The position numbers and the translations under genes are program-made. A stretch of DNA of 64,000 bases from Limnobacter parvus (lineage in GTDB: Bacteria; Pseudomonadota; Gammaproteobacteria; Burkholderiales; Burkholderiaceae_B), in NCBI RefSeq assembly GCF_024623725.1, contig NZ_JANKHG010000017.1, positions 1 to 64,000 on the forward strand, read 5' to 3'. The notes under the pieces are model-generated. The model made no database searches. It was not told the DNA's origin and saw only the letters and a list, made by a program, of their open reading frames with translations. Position 1 is the stretch's first letter. Every line of letters starts with the position of its first letter. Shown piece after piece: positions 54,679 to 64,000 of this stretch.

Positions 54679-55557
54679 TCAATGCGCCGCTGCGTACATC
54701 GCCTCGCCAGCCTCAACCGGGTTTCCGGTTTTGTTGAACACCTCAAGCCACACGCCATAGTTGTGGACTGTGGGGTCTTGCCACGGATGAAACCCAGGCT
54801 TGAAATAATTCAACAACTTGGGCAACAGGCTGCTGTACAAGCCCTTGGGGCCTAGCAACCAAACCAGTCCTTTTGCGTACATTTTGAAACGCGTCCATCC
54901 CTTGAATCCATCCGTGCCCAAAATAACCCAAGTAAACACCAAGGTGTGCAAGGTGAAATTGAACATGGCGTGAGCCATGGCCAAACTGCGCTTAAAGTAG
55001 CCCACCTTGGCCACCTTCTGCATCACGTCAAATGCAACTGCCTTGTGTTCCATTTCTTCCACAGCATGCCAAGCCAGCATGGCGCGAACTCGGTGGTCAG
55101 CACCAGCCATGACTTCTTTGCGCGCAAAAAACATCTCCGCCATCATGGCTGTGAAATGTTCCAGCGCAGCGGTCATGGCCAGGTTGTATTCGGGTGAAAG
55201 CACTTTCAGGCGGCGGTTCATGATCTTGGTGATCACGTGCAGCATTTTGTCCACTGGCACACCCTGTTCTTTCAGGCGTTTGTTGTAGTCAGTGTGGACT
55301 TTGCCGTGCTGGCCTTCCTGAAAAGAGAAGTCCTTCACCGCTTGCAGCAATTCGGGGTCAGTGATCTTGTCTTTGAAATTGCGCACGCTTGAAATGAAAT
55401 AGCGTTCGCCATCCGGAAAGCTCATTTGAACGCCGTCAATCACGCGCGTCTTGAATGCGTCGCCGTCCATCCAGTAGCGCGGAATGTCATGGTCTGTAAT
55501 TCCAAAATCCAGATCTTTGCGAACCACGATGTCTTCTTTGAACGATGTAGTTGTCAT
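54679..55557 (-). CDS. Predicted metal-dependent hydrolase (PF10118 type)
   Basis: The 292-residue protein resembles the 'predicted metal-dependent hydrolase' family with a ferritin-like helical core. Likely metal ligands are spread over four helices: E in FQEGQHGKVH, E and H in AALEHFTAMMAE, and E/H in HAVEEMEHKAVAFDV. A hydrophobic stretch (AMFNFTLHTLVFTWVILG) may contact membrane. ATG 55557 follows GGAGG at ideal distance. It is divergent from an AraC regulator that may control it. The substrate is unknown. Confidence 0.8.
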   Translation of the reverse strand: MTTTSFKEDIVVRKDLDFGITDHDIPRYWMDGDAFKTRVIDGVQMSFPDGERYFISSVRNFKDKITDPELLQAVKDFSFQEGQHGKVHTDYNKRLKEQGVPVDKMLHVITKIMNRRLKVLSPEYNLAMTAALEHFTAMMAEMFFARKEVMAGADHRVRAMLAWHAVEEMEHKAVAFDVMQKVAKVGYFKRSLAMAHAMFNFTLHTLVFTWVILGTDGFKGWTRFKMYAKGLVWLLGPKGLYSSLLPKLLNYFKPGFHPWQDPTVHNYGVWLEVFNKTGNPVEAGEAMYAAAH

Positions 55558-55624
55558 TGCTGCCTCCAGCTGCGGTGTATGAATTAAGACTACCGAATCG
55601 AGCGAGAGCACGATATGATTTGAG

Positions 55625-56686
55625 ATGACAAAAAAGGAAGAATTTACGACAGTGGCCATTTATTCAAAAACCGGGGATGGAGTGGAAACCATCAACTTTC
55701 AAATGCTTGCAAGCTTGGCCAATGCGGCGCGGCGCTGCGACATTGATTTGAACAATGTGATGCAAGAACTGAAACTTGAAATCGACATGAGTGGAGATCC
55801 TCGCAAGCGCATGTCGCTGGCTTGTTTCGATTCATTATTCAAGTCGGTAAATGCCCGCAAACCAAGTCGGCACTTTCCATTGATTTTTGGCGATTCTTTT
55901 AATTTCGATGGTTTGCCTGAATTAGCCACTTTTGTGACCAGCGCTTCCACCCCGCAGGAAGCCATGCGGGTTTTAGATTGGTCCCCCAAGCTGCTGCATC
56001 CCAATCTTCATTTTCAGATTTTTAATCTGGGTAACGAGGTGGCGCTTGAAGTGAAGGTGTTTGATCCAGAAGGTCTTTACAACGACTTGCCTGGATTCGT
56101 CGAGGCCTCCATGTCGGCCGTGTTGAAATTCATTCATCTTCTTAGCCCGGGTTCACACTTGATCAAGCGAATTGAATTTCGCCATGCGCCATTGACTGCG
56201 AAATCAGATTATTGCGATGTACTTAAAACAGAGGTGCTGTTTGAACAGGCTTCTAACCGTTTGGTGGTTGATTCTTCTGCGCTTGACTTGCCACTTCCGG
56301 GTGGAATTCCTTCTGCACATTTGAAGGCCCAGGCTGTAATTTTGAATCGATTGCTGCCTGATGTCGAAGAACAAACCTTGAGCAAGCAAATTCGGCGCAT
56401 GTTGAAGTCGCGACTCAGCTTGCTTAGCGAGCCCATGGAATCGGTCAGCCAGTCTTTGAAACTTCATCCCAGAACCTTGCAGCGCAAGTTGAAGGTGGAA
56501 GGCACTTCATATGCTGCGCTGGTCGGCGAAGTGCGGCATGAACTGGCGTGTGAAATGCTGAAAGGTTCAGTCATGGACATTGAAACGATTGCCGCCAACC
56601 TCGGATATTCGGATCGCAGAAGCTTTACCAGTGCTTTTGTCACCTGGCAGGGAATCTCGCCTCGCGAGTACAGAAATCAACAATGA
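55625..56686 (+). CDS. AraC-family transcriptional regulator
   Basis: A 353-residue regulator with an N-terminal arabinose-binding-like domain of the OruR/ArgR type (about 25-215) and a C-terminal AraC DNA-binding domain with two helix-turn-helix motifs (MESVSQSLKLHPRTLQRKLKVEGTSYAAL and IETIAANLGYSDRRSFTSAFVTWQGISPREYR). It is divergent from the metal-hydrolase gene across 67 bases, which suggests it controls that gene. The inducer is unknown. Confidence 0.9.
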   Translation: MTKKEEFTTVAIYSKTGDGVETINFQMLASLANAARRCDIDLNNVMQELKLEIDMSGDPRKRMSLACFDSLFKSVNARKPSRHFPLIFGDSFNFDGLPELATFVTSASTPQEAMRVLDWSPKLLHPNLHFQIFNLGNEVALEVKVFDPEGLYNDLPGFVEASMSAVLKFIHLLSPGSHLIKRIEFRHAPLTAKSDYCDVLKTEVLFEQASNRLVVDSSALDLPLPGGIPSAHLKAQAVILNRLLPDVEEQTLSKQIRRMLKSRLSLLSEPMESVSQSLKLHPRTLQRKLKVEGTSYAALVGEVRHELACEMLKGSVMDIETIAANLGYSDRRSFTSAFVTWQGISPREYRNQQ

Positions 56687-56763
56687 CTCGGCGGGCCATG
56701 CCAATGCACCTCGAATTTCATGTTTAAATTTTGCCCAACGATTTCAATTTGACGGAGCCTTAA

Positions 56764-57258
56764 ATGACACCCACCACCGACATTTGTGATGCACATGAAG
56801 ACAAAATTGCCGCTGGCACCTTGCGTGTTGTGGAACCCATGTTTCAAAGCTGGGGCATGAAAGCCCAGTTCATGGGGCAGGCGCACACCTTGAAAGTGTT
56901 TGAAGACAATTCACTGGTTCGCAGCGCGCTTGAAAAAGATGGTCAAGGCAAAGTACTGGTTGTCGATGGCGGCGGCAGCATGCGCTGTGCCCTGGTGGGT
57001 GGCAACCTCGGTATGCTGGCTCAGAATAACAATTGGGCTGGGATTGTGGTGTACGGCTGCGTGCGCGATACATTGGAACTTGATGAATGTGACGTGGGTA
57101 TTCGTGCTTTGGGCACGCACCCCATGAAAAGCCAAAAGCGCGGCACCGGTCACGAGAACGTGGATGTGGCCTTGAGTGTTACAACCGTTCGCCCGGGTAA
57201 CTGGATTTATGTGGATGAAGATGGTGTTCTTGTTTCAGACGAACCCCTAAGCGTTTGA
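56764..57258 (+). CDS. rraA: RraA-family protein (RNase E regulator / 4-hydroxy-4-methyl-2-oxoglutarate aldolase fold)
   Basis: The 164-residue protein matches Rra[11 protein letters not shown] at the N-terminus, [41 protein letters not shown] in the centre and [17 protein letters not shown] later. The GCVRD motif holds the Arg and Asp used for catalysis in aldolase members of this fold. Sequence alone does not separate RNase E inhibitor from aldolase. GGAG precedes ATG 56764. It stands alone after the AraC gene. Confidence 0.9.
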   Translation: MTPTTDICDAHEDKIAAGTLRVVEPMFQSWGMKAQFMGQAHTLKVFEDNSLVRSALEKDGQGKVLVVDGGGSMRCALVGGNLGMLAQNNNWAGIVVYGCVRDTLELDECDVGIRALGTHPMKSQKRGTGHENVDVALSVTTVRPGNWIYVDEDGVLVSDEPLSV

Positions 57259-57618
57259 TCTTCAAAGGCATGCATAGCCATAGGGCATTGGATGGTTGCG
57301 TTGAATCAATTGATAAAAGGGGGCTTGTTCGATATGCTGCATTGCAGAATTAGAGTGATCCCTCTTTTTCATTTTAAGAAAATGTATTTCATATCGTGAT
57401 TAATTGATCGTAAGTGTTTGATTTAAAACAATACGAAAAAAAGTCTTGTATAAGATATAACACTTGTTGCCTCGCGAAATGATCTGTAAGATACGTTTCA
57501 TCACCTGATCGACACCACTTGCCCAAGTGACACCCGCGAACAAACCCGTTGGGTGCCGCAAGTAGGCCATCAAGCGAACCGTTTTCTTTTTTCTTCTATC
57601 GCCTCTGAGGACATCACT
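57259..57618 (+). other. rraA-aceA intergenic region
   Basis: These 360 bases contain the A/T-rich leader of aceA, including TTGTATAAGATATAA at 57446-57460, which probably holds a -10 element, but I could not fix a matching -35 box. A minus-strand open frame across 57400-57645 overlaps this region and lacks support. No terminator after rraA is obvious. Confidence 0.35.
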
Positions 57619-58935
57619 ATGAAATCTTTTGACCAACAGGTTCAAGAACTCAACAAAGACTGGGAAACCAACCCCCGCTGGAAGCTTGTAAAGCGCGGCT
57701 ACAAAGCCGAAGACGTAGTGCGCCTGCGTGGTTCACTGCAGCCCGAGTACACACTGGCCAAGCGCGGTGCGGAAAAGCTGTGGGAAAAAGTAAACGGCAC
57801 AGCCAAGAAGGGCTATGTGAATGCTTTTGGCGCGATCACTGCTGGCCAGGCCATGCAGCAAGCCAAAGCTGGTTTGGAAGCAGTTTATCTTTCAGGATGG
57901 CAGGTTGCTGCTGACGGCAACAGCTCTGAAACAATGTACCCAGACCAGTCTTTGTACGCTTACGACTCAGTGCCGAAAATGGTTCGTCGTATCAACAACA
58001 CGTTCCAGCGCGCTGACGAAATTCAGTGGAAGAACATTTGCGACGGCAAGATGAAGTCTGAAGACGCAATCGATTACTTCTTGCCCATCGTTGCTGATGG
58101 CGAAGCTGGTTTCGGTGGTGTGTTGAACGCCTATGAACTGATGAAGAACATGATCGCAGCTGGTGCTGCTGGCGTTCACTTCGAAGATCAATTGGCCGCT
58201 GTGAAGAAATGCGGTCACATGGGCGGTAAGGTACTGGTTCCAACTGCTGAAGCCATTCAAAAGCTGATTTCTGCACGTTTGGCAGCCGACGTAATGGGTG
58301 TTCCTTCGATCGTTCTGGCCCGTACAGACGCTGAAGCAGCCAACCTGTTGACTTCTGACTTCGACGAAAACGACAAGCCATTCCTGACCGGCGAGCGCAC
58401 ACCTGAAGGGTTCTACCGCGTGAAAAACGGTCTGGAACAAGCCATCAGCCGTGGTATCGCTTACGCGCCTTATGCTGATTTGGTGTGGTGTGAAACAGGC
58501 ACCCCCGACATTGGCTTTGCACGTGAATTCGCGCAAGCTGTGCTGGAGAAGAACCCAGGCAAGCTGTTGAGCTACAACTGCTCACCATCATTTAACTGGA
58601 AGAAAAACTTGAACGACAGCCAGATCGCTTCCTTCCAGGAAGACCTGTCCGCCTTGGGTTACAAGTACCAGTTCATTACTTTGGCTGGTATCCACGTGAA
58701 CTGGTACAACACCTTCAAGTTCGCCAATGCCTATGCGCAGGGCGAAGGCATGAAACATTATGTCAATATGGTTCAAGAACCTGAGTTCGCAGCTCGCGAA
58801 CAAGGTTATACTTTCGTATCTCACCAGCAAGAGGTAGGAGCCGGTTACTTTGATGATGTAACTACGGTGATCCAAGGTGGCGCATCTTCGGTAACAGCCC
58901 TGAAAGGCTCTACAGAAGAAGAACAGTTCCACTGA
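57619..58935 (+). CDS. aceA: Isocitrate lyase
   Basis: Isocitrate lyase cleaves isocitrate to glyoxylate and succinate, opening the glyoxylate shunt for growth on acetate or fatty acids. The 438-residue protein has the active-site loop [13 protein letters not shown] with the catalytic Cys, and [22 protein letters not shown] and the C-terminal conserved [13 protein letters not shown] 57619 follows GAGGA. Malate synthase is not in the window. Codon use is that of a highly expressed gene. Confidence 0.97.
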   Translation: MKSFDQQVQELNKDWETNPRWKLVKRGYKAEDVVRLRGSLQPEYTLAKRGAEKLWEKVNGTAKKGYVNAFGAITAGQAMQQAKAGLEAVYLSGWQVAADGNSSETMYPDQSLYAYDSVPKMVRRINNTFQRADEIQWKNICDGKMKSEDAIDYFLPIVADGEAGFGGVLNAYELMKNMIAAGAAGVHFEDQLAAVKKCGHMGGKVLVPTAEAIQKLISARLAADVMGVPSIVLARTDAEAANLLTSDFDENDKPFLTGERTPEGFYRVKNGLEQAISRGIAYAPYADLVWCETGTPDIGFAREFAQAVLEKNPGKLLSYNCSPSFNWKKNLNDSQIASFQEDLSALGYKYQFITLAGIHVNWYNTFKFANAYAQGEGMKHYVNMVQEPEFAAREQGYTFVSHQQEVGAGYFDDVTTVIQGGASSVTALKGSTEEEQFH

Positions 58936-59103
58936 TCTTTGCTGGTTTGGACTGAATTTGTCGGCAATCTTGGTAGTCTCCCACCCCAGGAGGGGTGGAT
59001 AGATTGTTCGACTTGGGGGGGAGAGGAGACAAGCTCAAAAAATCAAACCAAGAGTATTTTTCCCCTTGCTGGGCTTTTACAAAAAGCCCAACAGCGAGTG
59101 CTG

Positions 59104-59134
59104 AAGCCCGGTGAGAAACTTACCGGGCTTTTTA
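59104..59134. terminator. Terminator between aceA and the antiporter gene
   Basis: AAGCCCGGT (59104-59112) pairs with ACCGGGCTT (59122-59130), followed by a T-rich tract. A second stem TGGGCTTTT/AAAAAGCCCA lies just before it at 59070-59090. Together they separate the convergent aceA and antiporter genes and could act in both directions. Confidence 0.8.
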
Positions 59135-59145
59135 TTTGCCCCTAC

Positions 59146-60825
59146 TTATTGATTTTTCGTGATGTCGTGCACAATTGCGTCACTCAAGGTGTCTTCCCAG
59201 CGATACACGTTCACATCTGGCATGGCGCCAAGCAAGTCTTTCTCTTCCCTTGAATACGCCTGTACGAATACCCGAATGGTGGGGTTCAGCATTTTTGCGT
59301 TTTCAATCATTTGGATTAAGCCCGGAGTGTCGCCTGTGGCGATCACCAAGCAATCGGCATTCGTGGTGTGGGCTTGAACCAACGTAACTGGATCGGCATA
59401 TTCTCCAGAAACTGCGGCTTGGCCATTCTTTCTAAGTTTTGCCACCACCTCTCGGCTGGTGTCTACGATAACGTGTGAAATATCACGCTTTTTGAAAGAT
59501 TTTGAAAGCCGTTTGCTTAAACCCGTGTGCCCCACCAGCACCACATGCCCCCCCAAATATTTTCCATCCGTTTGCTGAGGCAATTCCTCCATCAAATGGC
59601 TACGCGCGTTCAAATTACGAACCCATTGATAGCGCGCCACCATGTGATCGTTTAGCTTCGGGATTAAAGAGAAGATGACAGGGTTCAACGCGATGGACAA
59701 AATTGCGCCAGATACCACCAAGCTTTGAACCTGAAGATCCACCAATTCCAGGTACAAACCCAAGCCAATTAGAATGAATGAGAATTCGCCAATTTGAGCC
59801 AGACTGGCGGCAATCACCAATGCGCTTTTCAAAGGGTATTTGAATAGCAGTACCAAGGCGGCAGCAGCCAATGACTTGCCCAATACAATGATGGCTACGA
59901 CAGCCAACACCCGCAGCGGATATTCAAACAAGATGTCGACCTGGAACAACATGCCGACAGACACAAAGAACAGCACAGCGAAAGCATCTCGAAGGGGAAG
60001 TGATTCTTCCGCTGCTCGGTGGCTGAGTTCCGATTCACGCATCACCATGCCTGCAAAAAAAGCGCCCAGTGCGAAAGACACGTCAAACAAGCCGGCCGCA
60101 ACGAATGCCAGGCTAATTGCCAGGGCAACCACTGATAAGGTGAATAACTCACGTGACCCGGTTTTGGCGATGTGCCACAGCATCCACGGGATGACGCGTT
60201 TTCCGACCACCAGCATGAGCCCCACAAAAAGCGCGACCTTCACAAGTGTCAAGCCGATTTCGAAGACCAGGTTGGTCTCCGGACTCAGATCGCCGCCTTT
60301 GAGCAATCCAGCCAAGGGCGGCAGCAATACCAAAATCAAAACCATGGCCAGGTCTTCAACCACCAGCCAACCCACTGCAATTTGCCCGTTGGCGCTAGTC
60401 AGCATGCCCCGTGATTCCAAGGCCTTGAGTAGCACCACCGTACTGGCCACTGACAAAGCCAAGCCGAATACAAGGCTTTGACCCATGGGCCAGTCCCAGA
60501 AATACGCCACACCCATCCCCAGCAATGTGGCAACTGTCATCTGAACAATCGCACCCGGCACAGCGATCTTTTTTACGGCCAGCAAATCTTTGAGCGAAAA
60601 GTGCATGCCCACGCCAAACATCAACAACATGACCCCGACTTCAGCCAATTGATTGGTCAGGGTTGGGTCCGCCACAAAGCCAGGTGTGGCTGGTCCAATC
60701 AGAAAGCCCGCGACCAAGTAACCCAACAGGGCCGGTGCCTTGAGTTTTTCTGCAATGAAACCAAAGATGAGTGCTAGGCCAAAGCCAAAGGCCAGCGTGG
60801 CGATCAGGGAAACGTCATGGGGCAT
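59146..60825 (-). CDS. CPA2-family monovalent cation:proton antiporter (YbaL/KefB type)
   Basis: The 559-residue inner-membrane protein has 12-13 hydrophobic segments in the first 390 residues (starting LIATLAFGFGLALIFGFIAEKLKAPALLGYLVAGFLIGP) and a cytoplasmic TrkA-N/RCK nucleotide-binding domain (about 415-540, beginning GHVVLVGHTGLSKRLSKSF). The pattern is that of YbaL. The likely role is potassium or sodium efflux in exchange for protons. It stands alone, convergent with aceA. Confidence 0.9.
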   Translation of the reverse strand: MPHDVSLIATLAFGFGLALIFGFIAEKLKAPALLGYLVAGFLIGPATPGFVADPTLTNQLAEVGVMLLMFGVGMHFSLKDLLAVKKIAVPGAIVQMTVATLLGMGVAYFWDWPMGQSLVFGLALSVASTVVLLKALESRGMLTSANGQIAVGWLVVEDLAMVLILVLLPPLAGLLKGGDLSPETNLVFEIGLTLVKVALFVGLMLVVGKRVIPWMLWHIAKTGSRELFTLSVVALAISLAFVAAGLFDVSFALGAFFAGMVMRESELSHRAAEESLPLRDAFAVLFFVSVGMLFQVDILFEYPLRVLAVVAIIVLGKSLAAAALVLLFKYPLKSALVIAASLAQIGEFSFILIGLGLYLELVDLQVQSLVVSGAILSIALNPVIFSLIPKLNDHMVARYQWVRNLNARSHLMEELPQQTDGKYLGGHVVLVGHTGLSKRLSKSFKKRDISHVIVDTSREVVAKLRKNGQAAVSGEYADPVTLVQAHTTNADCLVIATGDTPGLIQMIENAKMLNPTIRVFVQAYSREEKDLLGAMPDVNVYRWEDTLSDAIVHDITKNQ

Positions 60826-60932
60826 GGATGAAAATTGTCCTGGGGAAATTTGTTCTTATGATAACAAGTACCTATCAATGTACTCGTCTCAAAGACCGAC
60901 CCCAGGCACAGAAGTTTCTTTGGCTCGTTGTT

Positions 60933-63900
60933 TTAAACTGATTTCTGTTCAGCTTTTTGTTGACCCTGGATCTCAAGCATGATGCGCATCAGGGTTTCTT
61001 TTTTGAACGGTTTGATCACATGCTCACACATCCCCGCTCTCAAGATATCCATGCGGTCCTGTTCGCTGGCCGACGCTGTGACAGCAATGATGGGGGGGGC
61101 GTTATTGCCCAGTTCTTGAATAATTTTTGCTGTGGCCTCGAATCCATCCATTTCCGGCATTTGCAGGTCCATCAACACCAAATCAAATCGTTCTGAAAGG
61201 CAAGCATCAACGGCTTCCTTGCCGTTTTCGGCAAGGTTCACTTTTGCACCCCATTTCTTCAGCATTTCGGAGGCCACCATGCGGTTCAAACGATGGTCGT
61301 CCACCACCAGTACACGTTTGTTCAACATGGGTGGTATGGAGGGTCCTGCATCAACAACCGGTGTTGCTGCCTGAAGTTTGAGAATGGATTTGTCTTCCGG
61401 GCGTATGGTGAATTCCGGGTCGATACAATCCACTGTGAAATGGAAGGTAGTGCCTTGCTTGGGGATGCTTTCTACCCAGATGGTACCACCCATCAATTCA
61501 ACCAAGTTTTTGCAGATCGACAGGCCAAGGCCTGCACCACCGTATCTTCTCGATGAGCTTTCATCGACTTGGCTAAATGGCTTAAACAAGTTGGCACATT
61601 GCTCGGCATTCATCCCAATGCCACTGTCTTTTACGCTGAATTGCAGTTGCGCACCATTGTGAACAGTTTGAACTTGAAGGTGAATATGGCCTTTGTCCGT
61701 AAATTTCAAAGCATTTGAAAGCAGATTGTTCAAAATTTGTGCAAGGCGAAGTCGATCGCCTTTGAGGCTGACCGGGCAGTTTGTGTCTTTGGTGCAGTAA
61801 AGTTGAATTGCCTTTTCTTCAGCCCTGTAGCCGAACAGATCGGTGGTTTTGCTGAGTACTTGGTCAAGCAAAAAGCGGCTTGTACTCAGTTCCAGCTTGT
61901 TGGCTTCAACCCGGGATATGTCCAGAATGTCGTTCAACACATTCAGCAAGATATCCGCTGCCGAGCCAATTTTGCTCAGATAATCACGTTGTTTGGCCTG
62001 CAATTCAGTGTCTTCGAGCAATTGAAGCAAACCCATGATTGCATTCATCGGTGTGCGAATCTCATGGCTCATATTGGCAAGAAATGCGCCTTTCGCTTTG
62101 CTTGCTGCCTCGGCTTGTTGGGTGCGGTCTGTTAACACATCGTTGATGCGTTCCAATTCTCGCTGCTGAGCCTTGAAATCGGTGATGTTGGTGGAAATTG
62201 AGAAGAATCCCTCAACCTTTCCATACAACACATCAGGGATCAGGTGGACCAACATGTCGGCATGTCCGCCCGAGGGCAGGGGTTTCCTTCGTTCAAACCG
62301 CTGCTTGTTCCCTTCAAGTACACCAAGCACATATTTGTGGTCGTGTTGGAAAAGATCTTCGCCCAGAACCTTGCGCATGTGTTGCCCACGCATTTTGTCC
62401 GCGGAAACACTCGACCATTTTTCATGGTTTTTGTTGGCAAAATGACAACGAAGGTCGGTGCTCCAATAAGACACCAAGCCTGGCAGGCATTCTGAAAGGG
62501 TGCGCAAGAAGTGTTCACGTTCTATCAGCGTGGCCTCGTTGCGTTTGCGCTCGGTAATGTCCAGAATTTGGGAAATAAAGTAGATCACCCGGCCTTTGTC
62601 ATTTCGCACTGCGGAGACCGACAAAGACACCCACACCACATGGCCGTCTTTGTGGATGTATCGCTTTTCAAGTTGGTAATTGTGCCGCCGGCCTTTTAAC
62701 ACATCCCTTACCAAGTGCGTGTGCTGCATGGTGTCTTGCGGATGGGTAATGGCATCGAAGCCAAATCCCAGCAATTCTTCTTGCGTGTACCCCAGAATGT
62801 TGGAGAGGGCTTTGTTGACCTGCAAAAACTTGCCCTTAAAATCAAGCATCGCCATGCCGATTGCCGCCCACTCAAATGAAGAGCGGAAACGCGCTTCAGC
62901 CTCCCGCAATGCATCTTCAAATTGGCGCTGTACTGTGACATCCATGTTCACACCGATCAATCGGTATGGCACGCCGTTGCAATCCCGATGCGTTTTGGCG
63001 CGCGCCTGAATATGCCGGATTCGCCCGTCACTTGCCCGCTTAATGTCAAAATAAAGATGAAAGGTGTCTTGGTTTCTAGAGCTTTCGAGCAATATTTTTC
63101 CGAGCTTTTGCACATCCTCGGGCACAACGTAGGAAAGCCATTCCTGTTGTGTGATGAGCTCTTGATCGTGTTGAACACCGTAAATCACCCGCATCGCCTT
63201 GTCCCAGCGAACCATTTGATCCCTGATGTTGTATTCCCACACGCCGATGCCAGCGCTTTCGGTGGCCAACTGAAAGCGCTCGTCATTGAATTGTTGTTCA
63301 GCTTTGGCCTTTTCTTTTGCAAGAAGTTGTTGGGCTTGATAGGCAATGCTGGCGCGTATCATTAACGCGGCAAGAATACAAAATGCCACATACCCCAGAA
63401 AAAGACTGACCGTGTGTTCGCGCCATGCATCTTTGGCAGGGCCTGTGTCGGCCCAACTCACCAAATGCAATGGAATCTGCATATTGAGCGCACCGGGTGA
63501 AGCCAGTGGCAGGCTGGAGAAATAATGTTTTTCAAACAGGCCATGTTCAATCAGTCGGGCTTCCGAGTCGCTGAGCAGAGGGTCAGGCTTCAGTTTCTCA
63601 AAATAGGGTAGCTTTTGGTCAATCGCATTTTTGAAATCCGGTTCGAGCAGTAATACTGTGCCGTCTTCAAATGCCAAGCCACTTCGCATGTGCTCACCCA
63701 GTTTGAGGGAGGCGAATTTGCGCCGAAGATAGTCGGTGTCGATTTTCCCTTGAATCAATCCAAGCATTTCACCGTGCTGGCTTTTAACTTGGTAATTGAT
63801 GACCAAAACCAATTTGCCTGCGGCATTGAATGAGCGAGCGAACGACACTAGCCTTTCATTGTGAGAAAACTGAGGGCTGGGTGTAAAAAAAGCCTGGGTG

Positions 63901-64000
63901 TTGAACAGATCTACGTCGTTGGCTGTCGCACCAAGAATTTCACCTGACGCATTGCGCAGCACGATGTTCTCCATGGCGGGCAGGGCTGTTTTTAGCAGTT
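60933..64000 (-). CDS. Hybrid sensor histidine kinase with Cache-like and PAS domains, 5' end missing
   Basis: The reading frame stays open through the right edge (LLKTALPA before the first internal ATG at 63974), so the start lies outside the window. More than 1,020 residues are visible. They comprise part of a periplasmic Cache-like sensor (IDTDYLRRKFASL...), a membrane helix (FLGYVAFCILAALMIRAS), three or four PAS domains, HisKA with the phospho-accepting His in NMSHEIRTPMNAIMG, an ATPase domain (DSGIGM, GGAGLGLSICKNLV) and a C-terminal receiver (VDDHRLNRM, acceptor Asp in LMDLQMPEMDG). There is no HPt domain, so a separate HPt protein is needed. Confidence 0.9.
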   Translation of the reverse strand, partial: LLKTALPAMENIVLRNASGEILGATANDVDLFNTQAFFTPSPQFSHNERLVSFARSFNAAGKLVLVINYQVKSQHGEMLGLIQGKIDTDYLRRKFASLKLGEHMRSGLAFEDGTVLLLEPDFKNAIDQKLPYFEKLKPDPLLSDSEARLIEHGLFEKHYFSSLPLASPGALNMQIPLHLVSWADTGPAKDAWREHTVSLFLGYVAFCILAALMIRASIAYQAQQLLAKEKAKAEQQFNDERFQLATESAGIGVWEYNIRDQMVRWDKAMRVIYGVQHDQELITQQEWLSYVVPEDVQKLGKILLESSRNQDTFHLYFDIKRASDGRIRHIQARAKTHRDCNGVPYRLIGVNMDVTVQRQFEDALREAEARFRSSFEWAAIGMAMLDFKGKFLQVNKALSNILGYTQEELLGFGFDAITHPQDTMQHTHLVRDVLKGRRHNYQLEKRYIHKDGHVVWVSLSVSAVRNDKGRVIYFISQILDITERKRNEATLIEREHFLRTLSECLPGLVSYWSTDLRCHFANKNHEKWSSVSADKMRGQHMRKVLGEDLFQHDHKYVLGVLEGNKQRFERRKPLPSGGHADMLVHLIPDVLYGKVEGFFSISTNITDFKAQQRELERINDVLTDRTQQAEAASKAKGAFLANMSHEIRTPMNAIMGLLQLLEDTELQAKQRDYLSKIGSAADILLNVLNDILDISRVEANKLELSTSRFLLDQVLSKTTDLFGYRAEEKAIQLYCTKDTNCPVSLKGDRLRLAQILNNLLSNALKFTDKGHIHLQVQTVHNGAQLQFSVKDSGIGMNAEQCANLFKPFSQVDESSSRRYGGAGLGLSICKNLVELMGGTIWVESIPKQGTTFHFTVDCIDPEFTIRPEDKSILKLQAATPVVDAGPSIPPMLNKRVLVVDDHRLNRMVASEMLKKWGAKVNLAENGKEAVDACLSERFDLVLMDLQMPEMDGFEATAKIIQELGNNAPPIIAVTASASEQDRMDILRAGMCEHVIKPFKKETLMRIMLEIQGQQKAEQKSV

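Noticed and set aside
54563-54760. Plus-strand frame of 65 codons between the frameshifted gene and the metal hydrolase
   Set aside because: It overlaps the end of the metal-hydrolase gene and has no recognisable similarity, although GGGAG lies near one internal ATG.

Overview
The window comes from a betaproteobacterium of the order Burkholderiales. Base composition is moderate, codon use is uniform, and almost every housekeeping protein is of betaproteobacterial type. A Limnobacter-like organism is my best guess from overall gene content; this is inference, since no rRNA is present.

About 36 kb at the left is one large motility and chemotaxis island. It opens with the first codons of a divergent flagellin gene (minus strand, cut by the window edge). 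The master regulators flhD-flhC follow, then a class-3 operon motA-motB-cheV-cheY-cheZ-cheA, a chemoreceptor, an HPt protein, and flhB, flhA, flhF, a degenerate flhG and fliA. Next come a histidine kinase/response regulator pair, flgN-flgM and flgA on the minus strand, and the rod-hook-junction operon flgB to flgL. A NarL-type two-component pair, cheR-cheD-cheB and a REC-EAL phosphodiesterase close the island. I found four sigma-28 (FliA) type promoters, in front of the flagellin gene, motA, flgM and flgK. All have an 11-bp spacer, so the expected FlhDC > FliA/FlgM > class-3 hierarchy can be read from the DNA. No cheW is visible; CheV may supply part of that role here.

From 38 to 50 kb lies the housekeeping block greB, spoT, minE-minD-minC, rpoZ, gmk, (unknown gene), yicC, dinB, rph, rdgB, hemW. 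The min genes sit between rpoZ and spoT, behind a terminator. From 50 to 54.5 kb small unknown genes flank clpB, and one of them looks frameshifted. From 54.6 kb to the end are a diiron-type metal hydrolase divergent from an AraC regulator, an RraA-fold protein, isocitrate lyase (aceA), a CPA2 cation/proton antiporter and a large hybrid sensor kinase that runs off the right edge.

The most notable non-gene structure is a family of about 145-bp imperfect palindromes. There are three copies (one inverted) in two flagellar intergenic regions plus a probable remnant after greB. The most notable protein oddity is the FlhG homologue, which keeps the N-terminal DQAxxLR helix but has lost its ATP-binding P-loop.
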